59,547 nucleotides of DNA, taken from assembly GCA_032718475.1 (NCBI GenBank), contig JAUCBJ010001549.1, forward strand, positions 1 to 59,547. Direction: 5' to 3'. Position 1 is the stretch's first letter, and every line of letters starts with the position of its first letter. Shown piece after piece: positions 1 to 11,052 of this stretch. Made by a program: the position numbers and the translations under genes. The DNA comes from Nemertoderma westbladi. Taxonomy: Eukaryota > Xenacoelomorpha > Nemertodermatida > Nemertodermatidae. The notes under the pieces are model-generated. The model was not told the origin of the DNA, made no database searches, and saw only the letters and a program-made list of their open reading frames with translations.

Positions 1-2
1 CT

Positions 3-188
3 CAGTCCAGCAGTCATGGGGACAGCAACCACGCCGACCATCGGTCTATTCGGGCACCGAAGAGCCGAAACCAATCGATACTGTCGAAATCGGAAATGGT
101 TGCCAATGGAGTCACCAACGGGATGACGGCCGAAGATATTCAATACTCTATCTTATGCAATCTCAAATATTCAATGTTCGATCCCTAG
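3..188 (+). other. Open coding-like fragment, unrecognised
   Basis: The third frame is open from the window edge to a TAG at 186-188 (61 codons). The composition is hydrophilic and protein-like, and it contains the stretch SEMVANGVTNGMTAEDIQ. I do not recognise the family. It could be the end of an exon or of a transposon ORF1 lying mostly outside the window. Low confidence, because it is cut by the edge and there is no second line of support. Confidence 0.2.
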
Positions 189-1979
189 ATGGGGCAGTAC
201 TGTTTGGGCACAGTGCTTTAAATGCTGCAGCCTAGCCCAACCCCGGCTTTCATCCTTCAGGTGGTCGATTGGGAACCAAGGCTACTTGGGAAACAGAGTG
301 GAAGGGTTTACTGTGGAAGATCACCCATGGTGGTGAACAGGCATTCCTTGGCTTAACGAGCCTAAAAGATTTTCATTGCCATTCAAATACTCAATTCGGT
401 ACTGTACCTTCAATTCAATATTCAATCTTAGTATTATTTCTGTGCTTCGTTATTTAATAATGTGATTAGATAAAAAAATAAATTAATGAAATATAATTCA
501 TCTGTCAATTATTATTACAAAAAAAAAATCCAACATTATATTAACATTTATATAGTTTTGAATTAAATGTTTCGAAATCAACAGTCATTCAATGAACTTA
601 TACAGCAGTGTCATTTATCGCGTATCCCTTGGTTTAATCACTATTCTTTATTCAAGTATAACTGAATCCTGGCCCACCGCCTTCACCCTCCACTGATAAT
701 TTAAAATCGTAACTCATTCAATCTATACCAAACTTGGTAAACATGTAATATTTTAGTAGTAAACAAGCTGTTATTTGCGTCGATTTTCACCTGGAGAGGG
801 AAGAATATTGATTGCGCCCCCCCCCCCCCCCCCCCTACCTGCAGTTAGTGAAAATATTTCGGCACCATTTAATTTTATTATCACGGTCGCCCATCAAGTA
901 GTCTGTCAAAAGATACAATTCATTATAAACATAACAAAATTAATTATAATAATTCTAAAAATATAAGGCAGATTATGCTAAAGTTAGCTCTTTAGTCTTT
1001 AGCAATCTTATACATTGACAAGACTTATAAAATAATTGATGTTGAATAATTATTATTAAGATTAAAATATATTATTTATATTATTAGGAATTCGAAGAAA
1101 GCAAATTGTATTGAGTTAGTATTGGCAAGTTAATCTCACAAACCAGTCTAGTCTAACTTTACAGTAGCCTTGTTCGCATTGTTCCAGGTTTAGGCCTATA
1201 GATGCCACCATCTTCGTTCCAGGTTTAATACTGTAATAGACTCCGTTATCCGTCTCGATCGCTTCGCTATGCACCATCTTACTGGGTTTAATAAACTCCA
1301 TCGCCTTCCTGTCGTTCTCTGTTTTGTAGATTACTTCGCCATCGTCTGATCGCTTTGGTTGCGTGTTTATATACTGTAATAGACTCCGTCGCCATCGTAT
1401 CGTTCTGGATACATTGAATAGACTCCATTGTCCATCGCGATCGTTTCATTGTTTACGCGTAATTGACTCCGTCGCCTCCTCGGATTAGGAATCCGGCCGG
1501 GTTTCGTAGATTCCGCCATCATCGTTCAGCAGTTCAGTGTTTTTAATCAAAGCCAGAATTCCGGCACCGGCACCACGATCAACGATTTCGGAAGTAACAG
1601 ATTCCGTCAACAACACTCGGGGTTTAAAAAATACAACTATCGGGCAACTTGTAACTGGGCGATCATCTATCTGATAGTTGAAAAAGACTGTCTGACAGTT
1701 GGTATCAGACTATCTGATAGTTAGCGCCCCATGGGTAAATCCTTACCCCATGGGCTGTTACCTCTCTGACTGACAGCGCAACAGCCCCTATAGGATAGTG
1801 TTCTATCACTACTTATCACTACAGTCGATAACACTTCTCAAGGTAGTAAGGTACACCAGGTTATTTGGTGATGTTATCGATATTAATCATTATGTAAAGG
1901 AAAAGGAATTGAGTCATAAATTCATATTTTATTGACAATAATAATACAATTAAATTTATAATTCAACTACATCAAAAGT
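189..1979. other. AT-rich intergenic stretch with poly(C) tract
   Basis: No gene is supported. A run of 19 C lies at 817-835. A copy of the short motif AAACTTGGTAAACATGT near 730 resembles part of the 1980-2190 repeat family. From 1180 to 1530 the minus strand holds imperfect repeats related to GACGGAGTCTATTACAGTAT. Around 1665-1720 there are short TATCTGATAGTT repeats. Confidence 0.5.
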
Positions 1980-2190
1980 GTGGGGCGAGCCACGAAGTGA
2001 GTGAGCCTTAGCGTAGGGGTACCATTAATCAACCTGTCGTTCTGTCGCGTTTTTTTTTCAGTATTTTATTTTAAACGTTAATAACTCGGCCAATCCTTGA
2101 TGAAATCTATCCAAACTTGGTACACATGTTGTTTGGCAAAAGTTTGAAAATTTTCCAAGTAGAATTTGCGTGGGGCCTTCGTGCAGCATC
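1980..2190. mobile_element. Short nonautonomous element of the GTGGGGCGAGCC family
   Basis: It begins GTGGGGCGAGCCACGAAG and ends near GTGGGGCCTTCGTGCAGCA at 2170-2188. The interior shares TGATGAAAT and AAACTTGGTACACATGT with the larger element at 11053-12076. It looks like a deleted or rearranged copy of that family without the internal tandem array. The end at 2170 is in the opposite sense to the corresponding end at 12055-12076, so exact boundaries are uncertain. Confidence 0.5.
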
Positions 2191-2921
2191 AGTGTAACTG
2201 TTATTGCAGTTATAATAAATTTATTAATCCAAATTTAAAATGCGTTAAATTATTATTACTGTAGGATAAATCAGCTGGGTTTCTGACAAATTTTGCAATA
2301 CAAAGGGGCTGTCTGCATGTACCATGTGTACCGGTACTGTCAGGCTGTACTCAATCCCTGAATCGAGAATCCTGCAATCAGTCAATACTGCAATACTGGT
2401 CAGCCGGTACCATACACTGCAGACATGCCATATCATGTAATCTAATTAAACATGGCCCTGGCAACCCTTGCAGTGATTATAGTTTAGGCCTAATAGCCCA
2501 GTACTGGCACCGGTAATAATAATATAATAGTTTAGATAGTACCGCTAATCATTCAGTCATTGGCACGGTACACTGTATTGCTGTACTGCCGTTGTAGTGC
2601 GCACCGTAGGTACCACCCTACTACCGGTACCGGCTGACCGGTGGCAACTAGCACTTCAGCACACTTTCACAGCACTGCAGCAACAGCACTACCGGCGATA
2701 CATAGGTTGGAATTTATGTAGAGTTTGCTCAACAGTACAGATATAAAATAGTTATCTAAATTATATATATTACTATTGACAAGTATTGAAATATATACCA
2801 TTATTCGTGTTATCAGTATTTGCAACATCTGACATTGAAGAGGTGAGAGAAGATGAATACCGGCACTCAACAAAACCAACGCTTATCACAGGTCGGTATG
2901 GTTACCTCGAAACCGGCGTGA

Positions 2922-3308
2922 CTGTCCACTCGAATACAACTTAACACAAACACCAACAATAAACTGAAAGCGAATCTAACGTCTTCAGAAGAATCTGTCA
3001 TTGGGACGAAGAAAAGGAAGCCGAAACCACGGGAATGGACCACAGCTAAGATTGAATGCTCCCATTGTCAGAGTTCCTGGACCGAAATTGAAACACCAAT
3101 TGCCGATGGGCTTGATCTCTCAAACCAAAACTTCCTCTGCGGGGTTTGCGTGGCAGTAAAGATTGAAAGTCTGGAAGCTGGCATCCCTAGGTATTATTAT
3201 TATAAAGAGCGTCAGCCTGCGTTTAATAAATATATTTTAATACAAAACAGGTCGAACGCAAAGAGGCTTATAATGAAGACGAGTACTGCATTGATTATAT
3301 TCCTATAA
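2922..3308 (+). other. Possible exon or ORF1 fragment with CxxC pairs
   Basis: A plus-strand frame is open from a TGA at 2919-2921 to a TAA at 3306-3308. It contains a basic stretch (TKKRKPKPREW), then IECSHCQSSW and, about 25 residues later, FLCGVC. Two CxxC pairs of this kind suggest a zinc-binding fold of PHD or zinc-ribbon type, as found in some LINE ORF1 proteins. A splice-acceptor-like TTCAG precedes the codons near 2986, and AG|GTATTA follows near 3190, so a single exon of about 205 bp is possible. I do not recognise the gene. A LINE ORF1 fragment is the main alternative. Confidence 0.35.
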
Positions 3309-3552
3309 ACCACCTGGCTTTGCATATTGAACGTGCGTTTGGAAATAAGTTCGTGCTACCCTTCCGTGGGTGGTAGATGTCGCGGTTATGTATTGGTGGG
3401 TGGGGGGAGGGGGAGGGGGGGGGGGGTGCAGATTAAAAGGGGTGAACACGTACTGTCCCCCCTTTCTTTGATTAATTGGTGGTGTGGGTTAATCTCTCAT
3501 AACCTGATTTTGTGATACAGTTGCACAATTTTAATTTGTATCACATAACTGG
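3191..3552. other. Non-coding stretch with G-rich tract
   Basis: No gene is seen. A purine-rich run ends in 12 consecutive G at 3415-3426. Flanking sequence is unremarkable. Confidence 0.5.
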
Positions 3553-3580
3553 GCCTCGTGCTGCGCGAAGGCCCCATGAA
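3553..3580. mobile_element. Terminal fragment of the GTGGGGC repeat family
   Basis: The sequence CTCGTGCTGCGCGAAGGCC followed by CCATGAACGTG matches, with one change, the right end of the element at 11053-12076. It may be the far end of a larger element starting at 1980, or a solo fragment. Confidence 0.45.
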
Positions 3581-3857
3581 CGTGTATATTATGGCCAAGA
3601 TTTTACGGACATGTCTGCTGACTAGTCTGTCGAGTTGGCAAATGCTGTCTCAGATCCAGGGCTTTGGGCATAGGTGACATGCAGAAAAACTATGGGTCAT
3701 ATACTATTTTTTACACTACACTACTTTTTACATGTTGTCAACTGTTGGTGGGTATTGTTTGGTGCAAATACGAACCTTTTAGGGCCGCATAGTGAGACCT
3801 CTAGTATTCACTTCATTGCTGTTGTTGGTGTTTCCAGTTGGGTTTTAGTTTTATAAG

Positions 3858-3945
3858 GCTTCATATAGCGCAGTGGCGAAGTTGGTGGAGCGCTGGACTT
3901 GGAATCTCTAGGAACCGAATTCAATCACTTTCTGGTGAATTTTTT
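3858..3945 (+). mobile_element. Decayed tRNA-type SINE head
   Basis: TAGCGCAGTGG at 3866-3876 is a good RNA polymerase III A-box. It is followed by GAGCGCTGGACTTGGAATCT, the usual tRNA-like anticodon-arm sequence, and then GGAACCGAATTCAATC, a degraded B-box. The layout matches tRNA-derived SINEs and not an intact tRNA gene, because the B-box and acceptor stem do not form properly. Confidence 0.5.
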
Positions 3946-4074
3946 GGCAGTAAAATTGGTAGTAAGCCATTCAAGGAAACAGTTCATGCGTTAGTAGATG
4001 CAGACCTTTGCGCGATTTCGTGCTTTTAAATACCGTAAATAAAAGAGACTTATGGAGATGTTCACCCATCTCCA

Positions 4075-4618
4075 TCATATAATGTTCACTCATTTACGCT
4101 TAATCTCCCACAGTCTCCGCATAGAAACAGGGTGATGGGGCAGGGTACCTAGGAAAGACCGTGTGTGTCCTTGCGATAACTTATCGCTACAGGACGAGGC
4201 TCATGTTATTCTAGAATGTCCTATCACTAAACAGGCCAAAGATTTAGCTCCAGTACTTGGTTAAGATAATCTCAACACGTTTTTCAAGTCGAGTGATATA
4301 CTTAAAATATCTAAAGTTATAAACGAGGCAGTTGATCTATTGAGTAATTAGGAGAATTAGTAGTGAGGTATTGTAATGAGGTGTGATGGGTCATATACAT
4401 ACTGTGCTCTCTATTTATCCATCCTAAGTTTCCAATAGTGAATTCGGTTAGGTTATTATGTTAGTGCGGTTTATCGGTTCTTTGTAGGTTTTTGTTATAC
4501 TATATGTCCATATTACCATGGACAATTAATTGTTAATGTGCAGTAATTATTTAATATCTTGGTATCCGCTATCTAATTGTCAATCAAAAAATAAATTTAT
4601 ATAGTAAAAAAAGTAAAT
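4075..4618 (+). mobile_element. 3' end of a decayed non-LTR retrotransposon
   Basis: One frame reads RIETG, a stop, then WGRVPRKDRVCPC and LQDEAHVILECP. This is the C-terminal Cys/His region that follows reverse transcriptase in Jockey/CR1-like LINEs. The frame ends in TAA at about 4263. About 350 bp of 3' UTR follow, ending in an A-rich tail (AAAAAAATAAAT and GTAAAAAAAG). The copy is strongly 5'-truncated and carries at least one internal stop, so it is a dead remnant just downstream of SLC18B1-like copy A. Confidence 0.6.
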
Positions 4619-4910
4619 ATCATGGCCATTGGTTATAACGTACAATGCGCAAAATTATTTAGTTCCCTCAAGAAGCGAGGAGATTTTATGGTAATTCCTT
4701 TGAGTTTCTTCTTCATAGCAAAGAAGTTGTTAACTAGAAAAGTGCAGCGCTGCAAATGCGATTTGTCGATTTTTGGGTTATCAAACTCGAGGAGATATCT
4801 GATTCGAGTTTCAGATTCAATATTTCTACAATCCAGGTTAGGTTCAGTTTCATAAACTTTATTATCATTAGCTATTATCCAAATAGATGTTTGGTTGCTT
4901 TTATTAACTT

Positions 4911-5825
4911 CTATCCACTCAGAAGGGGCTCGTTTTCATCTTCCACAACTTGTTGCCTCCCATCATCATCTGTCATAACTGGTGCAAATATTTCCCTCCC
5001 AACATACTTATAATAAAGTACCAATACAATAGCCGGAATCATCACAATAATGTTGAATCCACAGAAAACTGTAGCAGCTAAAGGAAACTTGATATATTGA
5101 GCCAATGGCCCGGCAACTAGTGGACCAATAAATAGACCGCAAGCACCTGGGCTGGTTACAAGGGACATCACAACTGTGTGGTTACCGATAGTTTGTGGCC
5201 ATTGAAGGCGGTATTTGTAAATTTTAAGCAGCGTTTCTATATAAGGTGTCACCAATGACATTCCAAATCCTAACAAAGCAGTTCCAACAATCACAATGCT
5301 AATTCTATCTGGTAAGTTCAATAAAGGTGATGGCCCCATCAGTAACAATCCTATTATACCAACCAAATGGGAAACAATCATCACTATCAAAGTGTTGATT
5401 GTTCTATATCTGGCCAGAAATGCACCCCATGCTAATCCTGTTGAAACGTTTATAAGTGGAGCTATAAGAAACATTGATCCAACTTCTGCAGGAGACAACT
5501 CATATACATTCACAAGATGAATAGCGAATGTTGTTTCATAGAAACCCATACCCATAGCTATAACAAACAACATGGCGACTGCAGATAAACATACCCTGTC
5601 TTTGAGTAAATCAAATATCGTCTTTGTAGTGACAATTTTGCTGGGTTTGATGCTAGGGAGAGAGATTATGTTTACTAATGCGATAACTACTTCAGTTCCT
5701 CCAAGGATTACAAACGGAGTAACAAAGTTGGTGTACTGGTATAGAATTCCTCCCAGGGCAGGTCCGCACATTGTTCCTCCAAAGAAGGCGTTGTGAATAA
5801 GTGATAAAACAAATATTTTTTCTTT
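4911..5825 (-). CDS. SLC18B1: SLC18B1-like MFS transporter copy A, exon 2
   Basis: This is the terminal exon of a 12-TM major facilitator transporter (304 codons plus TAG). The acceptor CAG lies just outside 5825 and the reading frame starts in phase 0, exactly joining the phase-0 donor of exon 1 at 31657. It starts KEKIFVLS and contains MCGPALGGILYQ, equivalent to the loop after TM5 in SLC18B1 (GPPVGGFLYQ-like). Six or more hydrophobic segments follow, and the end is NEPLLSG, an acidic dileucine-type sorting signal. SLC18B1 proteins export polyamines into vesicles in vertebrates; substrate here is inferred only from family. No stops or frameshifts are seen, so the exon looks functional. AATAAA on the minus strand at about 4857-4862 is a candidate polyadenylation signal. 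Confidence 0.85.
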   Translation of the reverse strand, partial: KEKIFVLSLIHNAFFGGTMCGPALGGILYQYTNFVTPFVILGGTEVVIALVNIISLPSIKPSKIVTTKTIFDLLKDRVCLSAVAMLFVIAMGMGFYETTFAIHLVNVYELSPAEVGSMFLIAPLINVSTGLAWGAFLARYRTINTLIVMIVSHLVGIIGLLLMGPSPLLNLPDRISIVIVGTALLGFGMSLVTPYIETLLKIYKYRLQWPQTIGNHTVVMSLVTSPGACGLFIGPLVAGPLAQYIKFPLAATVFCGFNIIVMIPAIVLVLYYKYVGREIFAPVMTDDDGRQQVVEDENEPLLSG

Positions 5826-5992
5826 CTGTGGGATACAAAATAAATAAATAATATATTAATTTTGAGCTAATTATACTACAGTATTCCTGCACAGTATATG
5901 TACGGATGTTTTTTATTAATAATAAGTGAATTGTTGTGGGGTGAGTGACGGTAAATTAAATATATAATGTATTAGGACAATATGATAATGCT

Positions 5993-6121
5993 CTCCATAG
6001 CGAAAAATTTCAACCGACCTTATTGGAGCTCGGACCCGGTACCTAGGTTTCAAACTTCCAGTTATCATCAGCGGGGTGTGTGTACTGAGCTACCAGATCG
6101 GATGAAGATTTCGCTATGGAG
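5993..6121 (-). mobile_element. tRNA-type SINE-like unit bounded by 13-bp inverted repeats
   Basis: On the minus strand GGTAGCTCAGTA (A-box-like, about 6095) and AGTTTGAAACC (B-box-like, about 6050) have tRNA spacing. The unit is bounded by CTCCATAGCGAAA (5993-6005) and its exact reverse complement TTTCGCTATGGAG (6109-6121). It is either a SINE fragment captured in a MITE or a small TIR element that evolved from one. Confidence 0.45.
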
Positions 6122-6741
6122 TGGGATATCATATTTAGGCCAACTAATCACTCAAAGGAAAGTACAACATTATTCCCGTGCTCTGCCAGAAATGGCAACC
6201 ATGCCTCAGAGAATAACTATTATACAGTGTTGTAGAAACCACTGTAACATATCTGATAAGGCAAGCATCCAGCCCAGAACCGATTCTTTCACTTTGAAAG
6301 GAGCATTATAGGAATGCATTTGAAACATATCTGTAAATTTTCGTGATGAACAGATTGTAGATCCAAGATAAACTTCTTGGCAGGATCAATGTATTTATCA
6401 CTTTGTACCATGGCTGCTGTGACTTGTACCCATGTGTTATTAATATGACACATTATTATGACATATCCCTCTACTGGAGAACTATACAAATATTAGAATA
6501 TTCTGCTTTAAAAGAAAACTGACAGGACACCATGTGAATCCGATGGACAACTAAAATAAACCTGTATCCTATAGTGGCTATACAATTAATGCTAACTCCT
6601 GGTTTTCTCCTGGTTGGCCTGCTCTACATCCCTCAATTTTTTTATATTATCCATCATGGTCCATCTTATGCACAATTAGGTTATATGTGTTGATTGCCTG
6701 CATACAATTGTAAATCCTCTTCTGGCCTTGTTAACACCCTG
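6122..6741. other. Intron sequence, nothing recognised
   Basis: AT-rich sequence with no convincing coding, RNA or repeat signal between the SINE-like unit and the start of recognisable BEL-3 LTR. Confidence 0.5.
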
Positions 6742-6882
6742 AGTTCTGCATTCATTCTCAATGTCAGTGATTCAGACTTTGTTACCGTGTCTGCCCATCA
6801 TTTCAGTGTTGCGATAAGTGCAGTGCTGCAGTGAGACTTCAGATTATAAGAGTAAGACTACTAGATAACTATAAGAGTATCA
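6742..6882 (+). repeat. BEL-3 5' LTR fragment
   Basis: Aligns with 31178-31310: both contain TTCTGCATTCATTCT, GTGATTCAGACTTTGTTACC, TTTCAGTGTTGCGATAAG and ATAACTATAAGAGTATCA. Its 5' half, present in the 3' LTR, is missing here. Confidence 0.7.
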
Positions 6883-7529
6883 AGTACCGGTACCATTGGA
6901 CCATGTTTAAATAAGTATACCCTATGATCCTGGTTACGTCACAAATTGGTGAGTGCTTTATCTAATGTTAATAATGCAATTTATAGTTGAGACCTACAGA
7001 GCTACCAGTGTCCGTATTATATTTAGATTCCTATTATTTTATGTAGTAAATCCGGTGGTTAAATAGAAAGCTCACCTGTTGAGTTCAATAAGTTTCACAA
7101 AATGGTATAATGATAACAGTAATGTGTCTAACTATAGGATAAGCCTATATACTGTGTTACATAGGGTCCAGCCCTATGTTATATCTTTCTGAATACGGTA
7201 TATACGATAAGCCTCTGGCATAAAAGTGTAATATATATATATGTTAGATTTGTAGAATAGTTTTAGAATTAGAGTGTTATAATTATTGACAGTTTATCCA
7301 TATATATATAATATTATTTTATTTTGTTATTCATTTGTTTTAGAGAACCAAAACATAATATAAGCATAACATAAGGGTTAAATGTGAAGAAGATTTATGT
7401 TTGATTTATAAGTGTATTTCAGTATTTGTATTTGATTAGATTTAATGAAATGGAAGGACATATATAATATAAGATTAAAATTTAATGCGTTTCTCAATAA
7501 TATTTTAAACTTTTCTTTGCTTATTGGTG

Positions 7530-8440
7530 GGTGTAATGTTGAGAATGAGAGAAGAGTTGATAGTGTTGGTTGGGGATATTGAAGGAATGTTCAATAAGGT
7601 TAAAGTGAGACCTGATTACACAAAATACCTACGTTTTCTATTGTGAACAGATTATGATATGTCTAAAGAACCAGAAGTATATGAAATGTTAGTACATTTG
7701 TTTGTTTGGTGCCATTTCTTCACCCAGTTGTGCCAACTTCAGTTTATGGAGAACTGCTATTGATAAAAATAATGATTTTAGTGAAGAGACTATCAATACA
7801 GTAGGCTACTAAGAAATTTTTATGTGGATGATTTAATGCAATCAATGCATCAGGTTTCAGACGTTATTGAATTGTATATCCAGTTGAAGTTATTGTTACA
7901 AAGAGGAGGTTTTAAAATAACAAAGTTTGCAAGTAATAGATAGCCCAGATGTATTGGCTACTATCCCAGTGGAGGAAAGAGCTAAATCACTGTTAATGAT
8001 GGTAGATCTTTATAATGACGATTTACCCTATGGATGTGTATTGGATCTTAGATGGAATCAGACACATTTCAGTTTAAAGTTGTTCCACAGGATAAACCCT
8101 TTACAAGAAGGGGTGTTTATCGGTGTTTAGCTCGCTCTATGATCCATTGGGATTTTTGGCACCTTTCATTCTCACAGCAAGAAAGATAGTACAAGAGTTA
8201 GCTAGACAAATGATTGATTGATTGATTGGAATGCTAAAATATGACCAAGTGACGAAATTCGTTGGCAAAAATGGTTGGAGGATTTACCAATCTTGTCGAA
8301 ATTGTCAATACCAAGATGTCTAAAGCATATTTCCAGAAATGATATAATTCATAATAGCTTACATTTCTTCTCTGATGCTTCCAAAGATACATACACTGGT
8401 GTAGCCTAACTTTGTAGTGTTGATATTAAGGGAAACATCC
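7530..8440 (+). pseudogene. BEL-3 reverse transcriptase and RNase H, first part (broken)
   Basis: Translation around 7575 gives GDIEGMFNKVKV, matching the BEL-1 RT motif GDIEGMFNQVRV. Further on come VEERAKSLLMM (near 7970), then YDPLGFLAPF (near 8140), the Pao-type sequence that follows RT. FSDASKDTYTGVA (near 8370) is the start of the RNase H domain. Several stops and shifts interrupt the frame. The frame is cut at about 8445 by the foldback element and resumes near 10790. Confidence 0.7.
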
Positions 8441-8599
8441 TTTAATCCTATCTTACTTTTCAATATTTGTGATTTAATCACAATTTTAAAAAAATATAAT
8501 TTATCCAGTGTTAGTCATCAGATTTGCAGCACTGTTTAAACAGTTATTACTGTTTGACTTTTGCTGTATTGCAATATATTACAGTATTCAGTTACCGGA

Positions 8600-10383
8600 T
8601 AAAACACATACAGGATAAAACTGAAGCAATTACAACTGCTCACATCCAGCAACAATCAAGACTTACCTGGCAAACTGTAAATGAGGTATCTAGTCGGAAA
8701 AGTTGTGCAAAGGGGCACCTCAAAGCCGATAGTCCTGAAGAACGTTTTGGGAAGTGGAAAAATCACTTCAGCAACTTGCTTGGGCAGCCACCAAACATCG
8801 AGGTCAGCCCTACAAGGAAAATATATGACAAGACACTACCTATAGAAACAGGGGACTTCACACCTGCCGAACTCCAAAGAAGCATTAAAAGCATGTCCAA
8901 TAATAAAGCGAGTGGATTAGATGAAATCCCAGCGGAGGTATGGAAAACCGGAGTGCTAAACAGACCATTATTGAATGTTTGCAACCGGATGTTAAAAGGG
9001 GAAAAGCTACCACCAATTTGGACTAAAGGTCAACTAAAGCCTCTCCCCAAGAAAGGAGACCTCGGCATACCAACAAACAATCGTGAGATCTGTCTGCTTG
9101 TGGTAGCTGCCAAAATATACAATAAAATGATTCTATATAGGATTAGGCCTCACATAGAGAAACTACTGCGTAAGAGCCAAAACGGATTTCGACCAAGTAG
9201 ATCAACAATAGCTCAGATACTTGCACTACGGAGACTGATTGAAGGAATTGAGTCAAAGAATCTCCCCGCAGTCATGACTTTTATGGACTTCAAGAAGGCA
9301 TTCGACTCCATCCATAGAGGTAAAATGCTTGAAATCCTAAGAGCTTATGGAATACCAGAAGTAATTGTTGCTGGCATTGGATTGTTATATTGTGACACAG
9401 AAGCGCAGGTACTCTCACCAGATGGTGAAACTGAGTTTTTCTCAATCCTGGCTGGCGTACTGCAAGGTGACACATTAGCACCATTACTATTTGTAATTGT
9501 GCTGGATTACGCAATGAGGACGGCCACAAAGGGTGAAGACCTGGGATTCACACTTCAAGAACGCAGAAGTAGTAGATATCCGTCAACTACAGTCACAGAC
9601 ACCGACTTTGCGGATGACATCGCCCTGCTCTCTAATACCCTAGCAGATGCACAGCTTCTACTAAATAAAGTAGAGAGGGCTGCTAAGGAGGTTGGATTGC
9701 ATATAAAGACCGATTGCATATAAAGACCTGTTACAAAGACCGAATTCATGACCTTTAATGTTGATGGAAACTTGACAACCATTGATAATAATCAACTAAG
9801 GAAGGTCGATGACTTCCAGTACCTTGGATCATGGATAGAGAGTAGCAAAAAGGACATAGAAGTTAGGAAAGCAAAGGCTTGGGTAGCTCTATCAAAAATG
9901 GATACCATCTGGAAATCAGATCTCTCCAGGCACCTGTAGACTAAGTTCTTTCGAGCCACAGTGGAAAGTGTATTTTTATATGGGGGTGAGACCTGGACAC
10001 TGACTAAATCACTTGAACAATGAATTGATGTTTGCTACACAAGACTACTAAGGGCAGCCCTAAACATCAGCTGGAGACAACACATGACAAACGCCGAGCT
10101 TTATGGTGCAATACCACCTGTATCAACCACCCTCCGTGAACGCAGATTAAGATTCAGTGGGCACTGCTGGCGAAGTAAAGACGAGGTCATACCAGATCTA
10201 CTTCTCTGGCAACCAACTCATGGAAAGCGAAGTCGTGGACGACCGGCCATAACATATATAGATCAACTTGAAAGGGGTACTGAACTTGGGAGAAACGAAA
10301 TTGCGACAACTATGGAGAATCGGGAAGCCTGGAAGGATCTCATTTTCACTGTCCGAGTTCGCTCGACCTAGTAGTAGTAGTAG
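8600..10383 (+). mobile_element. RTE-type LINE, 5'-truncated, near-complete RT
   Basis: One long frame runs to 9723 and encodes an RTE-clade reverse transcriptase. In order: GLDEIPAEVW, QNGFRPSRST, MDFKKAFDS (first catalytic Asp), GVLQGDTLAPLLF, then DFADDIALLS, the FADD catalytic box. A 17-bp direct duplication (GATTGCATATAAAGACC, 9704 and 9713 region) brings in the stop at 9721. The post-RT domain continues in other frames at 9748-9939 and 10084-10371, with HCWR, LLLWQPTHGKRSRGRP and the usual RTE C-terminus. The 3' end is a short TAG repeat tail (CTAGTAGTAGTAGTAG). No endonuclease domain remains. A shorter relative lies at 38290-39050. Confidence 0.8.
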
Positions 10384-10656
10384 TTACCGGTATTGGTGTT
10401 TCTTTGGTAATTTTACTGAATTAGGCCTAACATAAGTAATTGATAATTGAAAATGACAAGTTCCAGAGCAATCTCCGATAACTCTGAAGAAAAACGTATG
10501 ATTGACAGGATCAGAGATGTTACTTTTAGAGAGAATCGTGATTCTGTGGCATAATCAAACTGAACTTAAACCAAAACTGCCCTTTTAAGGGCCAACATCC
10601 TATGCCACTATCAAGGAGCTCCCCGTGCTGCAAAGGGGAAACATGGCTATAAAGCG
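10384..10656. other. Interior of the foldback element, non-coding
   Basis: No ORF is seen. A GCCCTTTTAAGGGC hairpin lies at 10579-10592. TGCAGCACGGGG-type sequence on the minus strand next to the right terminus echoes TTTGCAGCACTG next to the left terminus. Confidence 0.4.
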
Positions 10657-10789
10657 GATGACTAACACTGGATAAATTATATTTGTTAAATTGTGATTAA
10701 ATCACAAATATTGAAAAGTAAGATATGTTTAAAGAATAGCCTATAAAATTTTATACTTTTGTATTGGACCCTAAATTTTTGCATGCAAG

Positions 10790-11045
10790 CTCAGAATAAA
10801 ATTCTCTTTCGAATGATATATTACGCTAAGGTGCATCTCTCGCAGTTTTGGCTGGCCAGGGGGGGGGGGGGGGGGGGGGCAATCATTATGGAACACCCGG
10901 TACACGTTTCATTACCTTATATTTTGCGAATAGGGTTTCCTTTATTCAGACATATACTTCTAGCAATCAGTGGAGATATGTTGGATCTAAACAAAATCCT
11001 GCAGATAAAGGGACACATGGCTTAACAGCTATTGAAATATGCAAC
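10790..11045 (+). pseudogene. BEL-3 RNase H, second part (broken)
   Basis: After a 21-G run (10859-10879) the translation reads FANRVSFIQTYTSSNQW, then RYVGSKQNPADKGTHG. This matches the BEL-1 segment FVANRVDEI, HYCPTDENPADLLSRG, the C-terminal RNase H region. The frame is interrupted at 11053 by the next insertion. Confidence 0.65.
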
Positions 11046-11052
11046 GAATCCT

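Larger units (their letters stand above)
8450..10724. mobile_element. Foldback/TIR element with nested RTE LINE
   Basis: Left terminus 8450-8519 and right terminus 10657-10724 are inverted repeats of about 70 bp with only a few differences, starting ATCTTACTTTTCAATATT and ending TTATCCAGTGTTAGTCATC. The element interrupts the RNase H part of BEL-3. Its own interior is short; most of the 2.3 kb between the termini is the RTE LINE. No transposase is seen, so it is nonautonomous and the superfamily is not assignable. Confidence 0.65.

Noticed and set aside
3858-3945. A true tRNA gene
   Set aside because: The A-box is good, but the B-box is degraded and no cloverleaf can be drawn. Called as a SINE head instead.
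10578-10593. TGCCCTTTTAAGGGCC resembles a histone mRNA 3' stem-loop
   Set aside because: There is no histone coding sequence upstream, the loop has A in place of the usual C, and no downstream purine-rich element is clear. Probably chance.
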